The notes under the pieces: generated by a model
The model's input: the letters and a program-made list of their open reading frames with translations, nothing else
Databases searched by the model: none
Told to the model about the DNA's origin: nothing
Shown here: one piece after another, positions 16,545 through 24,306 of the stretch
Position numbering within the stretch: position 1 is the stretch's first letter
Layout: the number at the start of each line of letters is the position of its first letter
Assembly (NCBI RefSeq): GCF_000576575.1
Contig: NZ_AWQS01000006.1
Location: 1-57,413 of the forward strand
DNA length: 57,413 nucleotides
Origin: Intrasporangium chromatireducens Q5-1
Lineage (GTDB): Bacteria > Actinomycetota > Actinomycetes > Actinomycetales > Dermatophilaceae
Direction: 5' to 3'
Program-made: the position numbers and the translations under genes

Positions 16545-17455
16545 CAGCCGAGGCGCTCCCGACCACCCGGGTCCTCGTCCTGCGCACCCGGGTCGCGGCC
16601 TATGTCGCGCTCACCAAGCCGCGCATCGTCGAGCTGCTGCTCGTCACGACGCTGCCCGCGATGCTGCTCGCCGCCCGGGGCTGGCCGCCCACGGGCACCG
16701 TGGTGGCGACCCTCGTCGGCGGCAGTGCGGCGGCCGGCTGCGCCAACGCCTTCAACTGCCTCATCGACCGTGACATCGACGAGAAGATGCGCCGCACATC
16801 GCGCCGGCCGCTGCCGCGGACGGAGGTCTCGCCGAGCGGGGCCGCGACCCTGGCCACGGCCCTCGGGGTCGGCTCCCTGGCCCTCCTGGCGGTGACGACG
16901 ACGCCGCTCGCCACCGCGCTCACGGCGACGGCGATCCTCGTCTACGTGGTCGGCTACACGATGGTGCTCAAGCGCCGGACCCCGTCGAACATCGTGTGGG
17001 GCGGCGCCGCGGGATGCCTGCCGACGCTCATCGGCTGGGCGGCCGTCACGGGATCCGTATCGTGGTCGGCGGCGGTCATGTTCCTCATCGTCTTCTTCTG
17101 GACGCCGCCGCACTTCTGGGCGCTCGCCATGCGGTTCCGCGAGGACTACGCCACAGCAGAGGTGCCCATGCTCCCGGTCGTCGTGGCGCCGGCCGTCGTG
17201 GTGGCCCGGGTCCGGTGGTACACGGCCGCCATGGTTGCCACCTCGCTGCTGCTCGTTCCCGTCGCGCCCACGGGGCCCCTGTATGCCGTGTCCGCCGTCG
17301 CCCTCGGCGCCTACTTCGGGTGGGAGGTGCACCTGCTCTCCGTGGCGGTCCGCGCGGGCGGCCGCGCCCGTCCGTTGCGCGTCTTCCACGCCTCCATCAC
17401 CTACCTCAGCTGCCTCTTCCTGGCCCTGGGGATCGACGTCTTCCTGCACCGGTGA
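16541..17455 (+). CDS. ctaB: Protoheme IX farnesyltransferase (heme O synthase)
   Basis: CtaB adds a farnesyl group to protoheme IX, making heme O, the precursor of heme A for the oxidase. The 304-residue UbiA-family membrane protein has about nine helices and the prenyl diphosphate motif NCLIDRDIDEKMRRTSRRPL. The second conserved segment is FFWTPPHFWALAMRFREDY. The start overlaps the ctaE stop (ATGA) and the end overlaps the copC-copD start (GTGA). No ctaA (heme A synthase) is in the window. Confidence 0.96.
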   Translation: MTAEALPTTRVLVLRTRVAAYVALTKPRIVELLLVTTLPAMLLAARGWPPTGTVVATLVGGSAAAGCANAFNCLIDRDIDEKMRRTSRRPLPRTEVSPSGAATLATALGVGSLALLAVTTTPLATALTATAILVYVVGYTMVLKRRTPSNIVWGGAAGCLPTLIGWAAVTGSVSWSAAVMFLIVFFWTPPHFWALAMRFREDYATAEVPMLPVVVAPAVVVARVRWYTAAMVATSLLLVPVAPTGPLYAVSAVALGAYFGWEVHLLSVAVRAGGRARPLRVFHASITYLSCLFLALGIDVFLHR

Positions 17456-19101
17456 GCACTCGGCGCGGAGGCCCGAGTCGGCTGCCGTGGTCCGGTGCTG
17501 CCGTGCTCCTCCTCGTGCTCCTCCACCTGCTCAGCGGCGCGGGCCCGGCGGCAGCCCACGCCGAGCTGCAGAGCGCCGACCCGGCTGATGGCGCCACGCT
17601 GACCGCGCCGCCCGCCCTCGTCACGCTCCAGTTCAGCGAGGCGGTCTCCGTCGTGCCGCGCTCCATCGTGGTCCTCGACGACCGGGGCAGCCAGGTCGAC
17701 TCGGCCGACCCGCACCACCCCGGCTCCGACGCCACCCGGGTGGTCGTCACGCTCCGACCACGGCTGCCGTCCGGGACCTACCGGGTCGTCTGGCGGGTCG
17801 AGTCCGACGACGGCCATCCGGTCTCCGGGAGCTACTCCTTCGGCATCGGAGTGGCCCCGAGAGCCGCCGTGGCGCAGAGCCCGTCGACGGATGGGGTCGT
17901 CGGCGGGCTGCACTGGCTGGGTGAGCTGCTCGCACTCTCGGGGCTCGTCGTGCTGGCCGGTGCCGCCTTCTTCATCGTCTGGCTGTGGCAGGCGGGACGG
18001 GACTCCTGGCGAGCCCGTCGAGTGCTCGGCTCGGCCCTCGCCGGGACGCTGCTCGGCAACCTGCTCCTGCTCCTCGTCGGCGGAATCTACGGCGCCGGCG
18101 GGTCGGCGTCGGACCTCTTCAGCCCCGCGGCGGCGCCTGCGGTCGGCACCACCGCAGGGCGGCTCACCGCCGTGCGCCTCACGGTCCTCGTCCTTGCCGC
18201 GCTGTGGTGGCGCCGCCGGGACCGCTCCGGGCAGCTGCCGTCCCGGTTCGACGTGGTCGGCCTGTGGCTCCTCGTCGCGGTCACCCAGGCCGTCGGCGGT
18301 CACCCCGGGCACACGACGTCGCCCCTGCTCACCTCCCTCGTCGACGTCGTGCACCTGACCGCGGTCAGCACCTGGATCGGCGGCCTGGCCCTGCTGGTCG
18401 TGGCCGTGCTGCGTCCGCAGGGGGAGGGCCACGACGTGCCCGCCACCTTGCTACGTCGCTGGTCGAGGGTCGCTGCCGGCGCCGTGGGGGTCCTCGTCCT
18501 GAGCGGTGCCATCTCGGCTCTCGTCGGGGTCGGCAGCTGGGCGGCGCTCGTGGGCACGACGTATGGCCGACTGGTCCTCGGCAAGGTCGCCGTCCTGCTT
18601 TTGGTCATCGCCGTGGCCGCCTTCAGCCGTCGGCTCGTCGCCCGGGTCGTGCGCCCGGACACCGTCCGGACGCTGCGCAGGCTGGTCGCTGCTGAGACGT
18701 CGGGTGCCGTCGTGGTGCTGGGGCTCACCGCCGCGCTCGTGTCGACCGCGCCCGGGCGCGAGACGTACGTGCCGAGCATGTCGACGACGGTGGCCGCAGG
18801 TGCCGGCCCCGCAGCCGTTCGCCTCCACATCACGGTGCGGCCCACCACGCCGGGGTTCGAGGGGCTCACCGTCGAGGCGACGTCCCGCGACGGCAGCGCA
18901 GTGCCGATCGACGCCGCCCGCGTCCGGCTCGTCAACCCCGCCCACGGGATCGGGCCCATGGAGTATCCCGTGGCGACCTCGACCGGAGCAGTGCGCGACG
19001 TGCTGATCAGCGTCCCGGCGCCCGGCCGCTGGGACGTCGGCCTGACGCTCCGGCTGTCGGGGAACTGGGTGACCGCGGGCTTCTCCTACGCGGTGGGCTG
19101 A
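17452..19101 (+). CDS. CopC-CopD fusion copper transport protein
   Basis: This 549-residue protein joins a periplasmic CopC-like copper-binding domain to a CopD-like membrane domain, an arrangement also known as YcnJ in Bacillus. A signal peptide probably ends before His36, which would be the mature N-terminal copper ligand (HAELQSADPADGA). The CopC domain runs to about 135 and includes ESDDGHPVSGSYSFGI. Eight or so helices follow, including VVHLTAVSTWIGGLALL. A C-terminal extracytoplasmic domain begins near 440. GTG overlaps the ctaB stop by 4 bases. It likely imports copper for the oxidase. Confidence 0.9.
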   Translation: MSTRRGGPSRLPWSGAAVLLLVLLHLLSGAGPAAAHAELQSADPADGATLTAPPALVTLQFSEAVSVVPRSIVVLDDRGSQVDSADPHHPGSDATRVVVTLRPRLPSGTYRVVWRVESDDGHPVSGSYSFGIGVAPRAAVAQSPSTDGVVGGLHWLGELLALSGLVVLAGAAFFIVWLWQAGRDSWRARRVLGSALAGTLLGNLLLLLVGGIYGAGGSASDLFSPAAAPAVGTTAGRLTAVRLTVLVLAALWWRRRDRSGQLPSRFDVVGLWLLVAVTQAVGGHPGHTTSPLLTSLVDVVHLTAVSTWIGGLALLVVAVLRPQGEGHDVPATLLRRWSRVAAGAVGVLVLSGAISALVGVGSWAALVGTTYGRLVLGKVAVLLLVIAVAAFSRRLVARVVRPDTVRTLRRLVAAETSGAVVVLGLTAALVSTAPGRETYVPSMSTTVAAGAGPAAVRLHITVRPTTPGFEGLTVEATSRDGSAVPIDAARVRLVNPAHGIGPMEYPVATSTGAVRDVLISVPAPGRWDVGLTLRLSGNWVTAGFSYAVG

Positions 19102-19206
19102 GCGTCGTCCGGCGAAGGACACCGGTTGGTTGGCGTTCTCGGCCGTGAGCGGCCACCATGACGGTGTGGAGCAGGAGCAGACAATGACCGTGGGATCGGA
19201 CCAGCC

Positions 19207-19647
19207 GTGCGCATCGTGATCGGAGCCCCGGGCAACGGGGCAGCACTGAAGGACGCCATGAAGGCGTGGCTCGAGGCGGACGACCGGGTCAGCGAGGTGC
19301 TGGACCTCTCGACCCCAGAGATCACCTACCCGGACGTGTCCTTCCGGGCGGCTCGGGCGATCGTCGAGGGCCGGACCGACCGGGGCATCCTCGTCTGTGG
19401 CACTGGCATCGGGACAGCCATCGCCGCCAACAAGGTCGCCGGCGTGCGAGCCGCGACGGCGCACGACCTGGTCACGGTGCGAGGCTCGGTCCAGAACTAC
19501 GACGCACAGATTCTGTGCATGGGACAGAACGTCATCGCCGCCCCGGCGGCCAACGCCCTGCTCGACCTGTGGCTGGACCTGCGCCATGACCCGGCCGGCA
19601 GCTACGCGCCGAAGCTCGAGGAGATTGCCGCCCACGAGGCGCGCTGA
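19207..19647 (+). CDS. RpiB/LacAB-family sugar-phosphate isomerase
   Basis: The 146-residue cytoplasmic protein belongs to the RpiB/LacA/LacB family of aldose-ketose isomerases. It contains the family motif GILVCGTGIGTAIAANKVAG at residues 60-79, followed by VRAATAHD. Family members convert ribose 5-phosphate to ribulose 5-phosphate or act on tetrose and hexose phosphates; the substrate here is uncertain. The start is GTG at 19207. It is a single gene between the oxidase operon and a convergent DUF2461 gene. Confidence 0.85.
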   Translation: MRIVIGAPGNGAALKDAMKAWLEADDRVSEVLDLSTPEITYPDVSFRAARAIVEGRTDRGILVCGTGIGTAIAANKVAGVRAATAHDLVTVRGSVQNYDAQILCMGQNVIAAPAANALLDLWLDLRHDPAGSYAPKLEEIAAHEAR

Positions 19648-19678
19648 CGACGGGGTCGATCGCCAGCTCCGCGCCGTC

Positions 19679-20332
19679 TCACGCACCGTCCTGCGGATCA
19701 CCGGGGGTCGTGACCACGTCGCTGACCCACTCGACGAGAGGGCGCACGTCCCGCCAGGAGTCTCGAACGTGGACGGCGAGGGCCGGGGTCGTGACGAGGT
19801 CGGCGTCCGTGACCCACCGGCTCACGCTGAGGGACCGGTGCCGGAGCAGCTCGATGCGCGGATGGTCCCGGCTCCACCCGCGCGGTGCGGACTTGAGCCG
19901 GTCGCCGCCGACCTCCCACCCGGAGGCCGCCAACGTCGTGACGAGCCGTGCCAGCTCGCCCCCTGCCGGGCTGTCGACGGCGCGCCGGAACGACGCCAGT
20001 GCCGGCGGATCGAGGTGGTAGGCGCCGGCCCCGACGCGGAAACCGTCGGCCGACACCTCGGCGTACCAGCCGACGCGTGGACCCACGCCGACGAACACCC
20101 CCTGGTGCGTCTTGTACGGGCTCTTGTCCCTGGAGAAGCGCAGGTTGCGGTTCGGCCGGAACACCCGCCCCGGACCGAACTCGTCCTCGAGCGCGGCGAG
20201 GAGCGCCGCCATCGGGCCGCGCACCTCCCGCTCGTACGTCTCGCGCTCGGCGTGCCAGAACTCGCGGGTGTTGTTCTCCTCCAGCGCCACGTAGAACTCG
20301 ACGGCCGCGTGCGGAAGCCCGGTGAACGTCAT
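19679..20332 (-). CDS. DUF2461 family protein
   Basis: The 217-residue protein matches the DUF2461 (TIGR02453) family of unknown function. Diagnostic segments are an N-terminal FYVALEENNTREFWHAERE, RPNRNLRFSRDKSPYKTHQG and the GWYAEVSADGFRVGAGAYHL region. Length is normal for the family. A TAGCCT -10 box ends 6 bases before the ATG, predicting a leaderless message. No operon partner is apparent, and I do not assign a reaction. Confidence 0.88.
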   Translation of the reverse strand: MTFTGLPHAAVEFYVALEENNTREFWHAERETYEREVRGPMAALLAALEDEFGPGRVFRPNRNLRFSRDKSPYKTHQGVFVGVGPRVGWYAEVSADGFRVGAGAYHLDPPALASFRRAVDSPAGGELARLVTTLAASGWEVGGDRLKSAPRGWSRDHPRIELLRHRSLSVSRWVTDADLVTTPALAVHVRDSWRDVRPLVEWVSDVVTTPGDPQDGA

Positions 20333-20338
20333 ACGGGA

Positions 20339-20344
20339 AGGCTA
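20339..20344 (-). promoter_or_regulatory. Putative -10 box of the DUF2461 gene (leaderless)
   Basis: TAGCCT on the minus strand ends 6 bases before ATG 20332, the same hexamer and spacing as before dapD and dapE. Confidence 0.55.
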
Positions 20345-20433
20345 TGGGCCGGGACGGAGCCCTCGATGGTCGCCTGCCGTGAGCAGGACGGGGGACCATC
20401 GCACCCATCGCTGCTCACGAAGGCTCCGCCTGA

Positions 20434-21015
20434 TCACTGTCCGTGTACGTGAACGAGGTGGTAGCGGTTGGTGACCCGGAGGAGGTCCAGCATCCGAGGC
20501 AGCAACTGCTCTGGCGTCTCCGTCGGGTCGGTGCCGAACTCGACGTCGAGCGGGTCGCGGCCCACAGCGCGGTGGATCTTCTTGGCCTCCGCAGAGGAGA
20601 GGTCAATGGTCGCGTCCCGCCCGAAGATCCCGAGAGTCCGGGCGAGGTGTTCCCGCGGCTCGCCGGACACCTCCCCGAGCACGGTCACCGCGTCGTCGAT
20701 CCACCTCGTGTCGCCGTCCTCGGCGTCCTCCATCGCTTCGCTCAGCTCCTCGAACAGGGCGAAGTGCGTCGCCAGCGCCCCCGGCCACACCTCCTCGTGT
20801 GCGTCCCAGGGGAGGCGGGACGCCTGGGACGTGTAGCGCACTGCACGCTCCTCGTCCCCCTCTTCGAGGGCACGGAGCGCCTTGGTGACGAGATTCTCCG
20901 CGCCGGCGTGCAGGCCGCTTGCCGCTCGCGACTCGGTCTGTCCCGAGACCGCGAGGATGTCGCCGAACCCCCTGTTGCGTCGCTCGTCGAGGTAGCTGGC
21001 CCATGCGTCCGTCAC
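20434..21015 (-). CDS. Hypothetical protein, predicted helical
   Basis: I do not recognise a family for this 193-residue protein. It is acidic, apparently all-helical and cytoplasmic, with no signal peptide or membrane helix. Its segments LVTKALRALEEGDEERAVRY and HFALFEELSEAMEDAEDGD could be TPR-like helices. The C-terminus ends in NRYHLVHVHGQ. A TAGTCT -10 box ends 7 bases before GTG 21015, so the start and expression are credible. Codon use and GC are like the neighbours. It lies 33 bases after the convergence-free end of the LLM oxidoreductase gene on the same strand. Confidence 0.65.
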   Translation of the reverse strand: MTDAWASYLDERRNRGFGDILAVSGQTESRAASGLHAGAENLVTKALRALEEGDEERAVRYTSQASRLPWDAHEEVWPGALATHFALFEELSEAMEDAEDGDTRWIDDAVTVLGEVSGEPREHLARTLGIFGRDATIDLSSAEAKKIHRAVGRDPLDVEFGTDPTETPEQLLPRMLDLLRVTNRYHLVHVHGQ

Positions 21016-21022
21016 CAGAGCA

Positions 21023-21028
21023 AGACTA
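21023..21028 (-). promoter_or_regulatory. Putative -10 box of the 193-residue hypothetical gene
   Basis: TAGTCT on the minus strand ends 7 bases before GTG 21015 with no ribosome binding site between them. Confidence 0.45.
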
Positions 21029-21048
21029 GGGCAAGCCGCCGGGACGGC

Positions 21049-22074
21049 TCAGTGCCAGCCGAGCTCCGGCGCGACGTGCTTGAGGATGCTTTCGATGACA
21101 TGGGCGTTGTAGTCGACGCCGAGCTGGTTCGGCACCGTGAGCAGCAGCGTGTCGGCGGCGGCGATGGCCTCGTCCTCGGCGAGCGCCTTCACGAGCCGCT
21201 CCGGTTCGTCGGCGTACGACTTCCCGAACCGGGCGAGGCCGCCCTCGAGCATGCCGACCTGGTCCTGGCTCGCGGCCTCGTGCCCGAAGTAGGCACGGTC
21301 CATGTCGCTGACGATCGGGAAGATGCTGCGGCTCACCGACACCCGGGCCTCGCGCGTGTGGCCGGCCGCCTGCCACGCGTCGCGGAACCGCTGGATCTGC
21401 TCGGCCTGCAGCTGGTGGAACGGCACGCCGGTGTCCTCGGTGAGCAGGGTCGAGCTCATCAGGTTCATCCCCTGCTCGGCCGTCCACTCCGCGGTCGAAC
21501 GGGAGCCGGCGCCCCACCAGATGCGGTCGCGCAGGCCGGGGGACTGCGGCTCAAGGCGCAGCAGACCCGGTGGGTTGGGGAACATGGGGCGGGGGTTCGG
21601 CTCGGCGAAGCCCTTGCCATCGAGCATCTGCAGGAAGACGGCGGTGTGCTGACGCGCCATGGCGGCGGCGTCCGAGCCCTCCTCGGGGACGTAGCCGAAG
21701 TAGCGGAAGCCGTCGACGACCTGCTCGGGTGAGCCGCGGCTGATGCCGAGCTGGAGCCGCCCGCCGGAGATGAGGTCGGCGGCGCCGGCGTCCTCGGTCA
21801 TGTAGAGCGGGTTCTCGTAGCGCATGTCGATCACGCCCGTGCCGATCTCGATCCGGCTCGTCCGGGCGCCCACCGCGGCGAGAAGGGGGAACGGCGAGGC
21901 GAGCTGACGCGCGAAATGGTGGACCCGGAAGTAGGCGCCGTCCGCGCCAAGCTCCTCGGCGGCGACCGCCAGCTCGATCGACTGGAGCAACGCATCTGAG
22001 GCGGTGCGGGTCTGTGAGTGCGGTGACGGCGTCCAGTGGCCGAACGAGAGGAACCCGATCTTCTTCATGCCCAT
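21049..22074 (-). CDS. LLM-class flavin-dependent oxidoreductase
   Basis: The 341-residue protein is a luciferase-like monooxygenase-fold enzyme that uses FMN or F420 in the cytoplasm. It shows GADGAYFRVHHFARQ, the segment RIEIGTGVIDMRYENPLYM and the SGGRLQLGISRGSPEQV motif typical of these TIM-barrel oxidoreductases. GGAG lies 4 bases before ATG 22074 and 10 before ATG 22068; either start is possible. The open frame extends to 22116 without support. It follows the nucleotidyltransferase gene on the same strand within 43 bases. The substrate is not identifiable. Confidence 0.88.
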   Translation of the reverse strand: MGMKKIGFLSFGHWTPSPHSQTRTASDALLQSIELAVAAEELGADGAYFRVHHFARQLASPFPLLAAVGARTSRIEIGTGVIDMRYENPLYMTEDAGAADLISGGRLQLGISRGSPEQVVDGFRYFGYVPEEGSDAAAMARQHTAVFLQMLDGKGFAEPNPRPMFPNPPGLLRLEPQSPGLRDRIWWGAGSRSTAEWTAEQGMNLMSSTLLTEDTGVPFHQLQAEQIQRFRDAWQAAGHTREARVSVSRSIFPIVSDMDRAYFGHEAASQDQVGMLEGGLARFGKSYADEPERLVKALAEDEAIAAADTLLLTVPNQLGVDYNAHVIESILKHVAPELGWH

Positions 22075-22116
22075 GCAACTCCGTTCATGTCGTGTTCCTT
22101 CCGTGGGCGACCGCAA

Positions 22117-22683
22117 TCAGGTGGCGGCCGCCCGGTCGATGATCCCGAGCCGACGCAGCAGGTAGAGCACGGCAGCGGCGAAGTCGTTGCCGGACGTGTC
22201 GCGCTCGACCCGCTCCCAGTCGACCTGCTCGCGCAGCGCCCGAGCCACCGCGAGCGGCATCGTCAGGTCGCAGTAGTGCTCGTCGAGGGCGTTGAGCTTG
22301 GAGGCGACGAGCTCGGTGGCGGGCATCACGGGCATGTCGACGGAAAGCACCTGCATGACCGTCGCCCGCTCCACCAGGTCGCGGCCGGCGGTCAGGTCCG
22401 AGTCGCGGAAGATCACATCGACCATCGCCCCGTTGGTGAAGACCTTGAACAGCCAGTCCTCGGGCGGCTCGACGACGTCGAGGCCCTCCTCGGCCAGGAA
22501 CTTGGCCGCCGCCGCGGAGTCCTCCTCGGCGATGAGGAAGTCGACGTCGTGGTCCGGCTCGGGGCCGCCGCGGGCCCAGGCGGCATACCCGCCCATGAGG
22601 GCGAAGGGCACGCCCGAGCGCTTCAGCGCCACGGCGACCGTCTTGAGCGCCTCACGCAGGTCCGGTGTCTCCTCGCTTCCCAT
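22117..22683 (-). CDS. Nucleotidyltransferase-fold protein
   Basis: The 188-residue protein has the minimal nucleotidyltransferase motif: LMGGYAAWARGGPEPDHDVDFLI, with the glycine pair and the two metal-binding aspartates (DVD) at about 44-46, and a later VDVIF that supplies a third Asp. These features match stand-alone NTase-fold proteins related to MNT-type or DUF6036 proteins, which transfer nucleotides to proteins or small molecules. There is no HEPN partner next to it, so a classical toxin-antitoxin pair is not supported. TAGAGA and GGAGG precede the ATG. Confidence 0.75.
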   Translation of the reverse strand: MGSEETPDLREALKTVAVALKRSGVPFALMGGYAAWARGGPEPDHDVDFLIAEEDSAAAAKFLAEEGLDVVEPPEDWLFKVFTNGAMVDVIFRDSDLTAGRDLVERATVMQVLSVDMPVMPATELVASKLNALDEHYCDLTMPLAVARALREQVDWERVERDTSGNDFAAAVLYLLRRLGIIDRAAAT

Positions 22684-22689
22684 GCCTCC

Positions 22690-22695
22690 TCTCTA
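22690..22695 (-). promoter_or_regulatory. Putative -10 box of the nucleotidyltransferase gene
   Basis: TAGAGA on the minus strand ends 6 bases before ATG 22683. The spacer reads GGAGGC, so the site could be either a leaderless promoter or a true Shine-Dalgarno. Confidence 0.35.
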
Positions 22696-22748
22696 CCCGA
22701 GCAGCCGCCGTCGCACCCGCCCGGACGAGTCACCGCGCGCCGGGCGGG

Positions 22749-22754
22749 TAGGGG
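22749..22754 (+). promoter_or_regulatory. Putative -10 box of the EEP phosphatase gene
   Basis: TAGGGG ends 7 bases before ATG 22762, spacing typical of the leaderless genes in this window, although the last base departs from the usual T. Confidence 0.35.
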
Positions 22755-22761
22755 CACGGCC

Positions 22762-23529
22762 ATGAGAGTCGCGACGTTCAACATCCTCAACGGGCGTGTG
22801 CCGACCGACCAGCACGTCGACCTGGAGGGGTTCCGCAGGGCCATCCGGGAGATCGACGCGGACGTGCTCGCGCTGCAGGAGGTCGACCGCAACCAGCACC
22901 GGTCCGACCACGCGGACCTCACCGCGATCGCGGCCGAGGCGATGGGCGCGCAGGAGCACCAGTTCGTCGCGGCCCTCGCGGGCAGTCCCGGATCCACGTG
23001 GATGGCCGCCACGGGCGAGGAGCAGCCGGACACGGCGGCCTACGGGATCGCGCTGCTGTCGCGCTACCGCGTCCAGGGCTGGCAGGTCGTCCGGCTCGCG
23101 TCGCTGCCGTTCCCCGTCCCGATGCGCTTCCAGGGCAGCCGGGTGCCCGAGCTGGTCCGTGACGAGCCCCGGGTCGCCGTGGTGGCCGCCGTGGAGACGC
23201 CGCACGGCTGCGTGACCTTCGTCAACACCCACCTGTCCTTCATCGACCGGTGGAACGGCCGCCAGCTGCGCCACCTCGTGACGAGCCTCGCCGACGAGTC
23301 GGGGGCGTTCGTGCTCATGGGGGACCTCAACATGGGGCCGGAGCCGGCGGCCCGGATCAGCGGCCTGCGGCCGGTGGCGTCCCAGCTGACGTTCCCCGCC
23401 GAGGCGCCGACGCAGCAGCTCGACCACATCCTCGTCGGCGGCCCGATCCGTGGCGGTGGCGACACGGCGCTCGCCCTGCCCGTCTCTGACCATCGGGCTC
23501 TCGTCGCCGAGCTGTCGCTCGACGAATGA
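22762..23529 (+). CDS. Endonuclease/exonuclease/phosphatase family protein
   Basis: The 255-residue protein has the complete EEP fold signature: ATFNILNG at the N-terminus, DVLALQEVD with the metal-binding Glu, FVNTHLS, GDLNMGP and the terminal SDHRALVAEL with the catalytic His. The family contains phosphodiesterases acting on nucleic acids, phospholipids or inositol phosphates, so the substrate remains open. There is no signal peptide, so it should act in the cytoplasm. The ATG at 22762 fits the family N-terminus; a longer frame upstream is antisense to the nucleotidyltransferase. Confidence 0.88.
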   Translation: MRVATFNILNGRVPTDQHVDLEGFRRAIREIDADVLALQEVDRNQHRSDHADLTAIAAEAMGAQEHQFVAALAGSPGSTWMAATGEEQPDTAAYGIALLSRYRVQGWQVVRLASLPFPVPMRFQGSRVPELVRDEPRVAVVAAVETPHGCVTFVNTHLSFIDRWNGRQLRHLVTSLADESGAFVLMGDLNMGPEPAARISGLRPVASQLTFPAEAPTQQLDHILVGGPIRGGGDTALALPVSDHRALVAELSLDE

Positions 23530-23604
23530 GGGGCCCAGGGGTATGCCGCTGTGCTGGATCCCGCTCGTCGGTCGCGTCCGTCGGGTCGGGGCGCGCGGCG
23601 TGCC

Positions 23605-24264
23605 TCAGCGGGCAGCGCCCTGGCCGAACGCCTCGGTGATCGGGGTGTCGCCGTCGTTGAACTCGTAGACGCCCCGGACGCTCGCCGGCGACTCGAGGAC
23701 GGCAGCGATGGCGGCCGCGACGTTGGCCCGAGACACGTGGCCCGCGGGCTGGTCCGCGCCGACACTCACCTTGCCGCTGCCGGGGTCCGTCGTGAGGCCG
23801 CTCGGGCGCAGGATGGTCCAGTCGAGGTCGCTGACGGCGAGGTGGGCGTCGGCAGCCGTCTTGGCCTCGGCGTAGGCGTGGAACGAGTTGTCCTCGGGCA
23901 CGCCATGGTCCGCGCCGGCACCGAAGTAGGAGACCATCACGAACCGGCGGGCCCCGACTCGTGAGGCGGCGTCGATCGTGCGGATCGCCGCGTCCCGGTC
24001 GACGGCATACGTGCGCTCCGGGTCGCCTCCGCCCGCGCCCGCGGACCACACGACGGCGTCGAACCCCCGGACGAGGTCGTCCGTGCCGGCGTCATCGAGC
24101 GTCTCGACGTCCAGGACGCGGGCGACCGCTCCGGTCGCCTCGACGTCGCTTACGTGGTCGGGGTTGCGCACCACGGACACCACGTCGTGGCCGGCGCCGA
24201 CGAGGATCGGTGCAGCGAGGAGCGCGACCTTGCCGTGTCCGCCGATGAGCGCGATGCGTGCCAT
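23605..24264 (-). CDS. NAD(P)-binding atypical SDR (NmrA-like) protein
   Basis: The 219-residue protein begins with a Rossmann dinucleotide motif (IALIGGHGKVA) and continues with VVWSAGAGG, a GARRFVMVSYFGA segment and YAEAKTAADAHL, where the Tyr and Lys sit as in atypical short-chain dehydrogenases. Such proteins act as NAD(P)H-dependent reductases or redox sensors. A GAGGAGG ribosome site precedes the ATG. It lies 42 bases after the MFS exporter gene on the same strand and is likely cotranscribed with it. Confidence 0.85.
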   Translation of the reverse strand: MARIALIGGHGKVALLAAPILVGAGHDVVSVVRNPDHVSDVEATGAVARVLDVETLDDAGTDDLVRGFDAVVWSAGAGGGDPERTYAVDRDAAIRTIDAASRVGARRFVMVSYFGAGADHGVPEDNSFHAYAEAKTAADAHLAVSDLDWTILRPSGLTTDPGSGKVSVGADQPAGHVSRANVAAAIAAVLESPASVRGVYEFNDGDTPITEAFGQGAAR

Positions 24265-24306
24265 GGGTCCTCCTCGGGGCTACAGGTGCCTTCGTCCCTC
24301 GTCAGG

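Noticed and set aside
22117-22683. The nucleotidyltransferase as half of a toxin-antitoxin system.
   Set aside because: No HEPN or other partner gene is adjacent; the neighbour is an LLM oxidoreductase.
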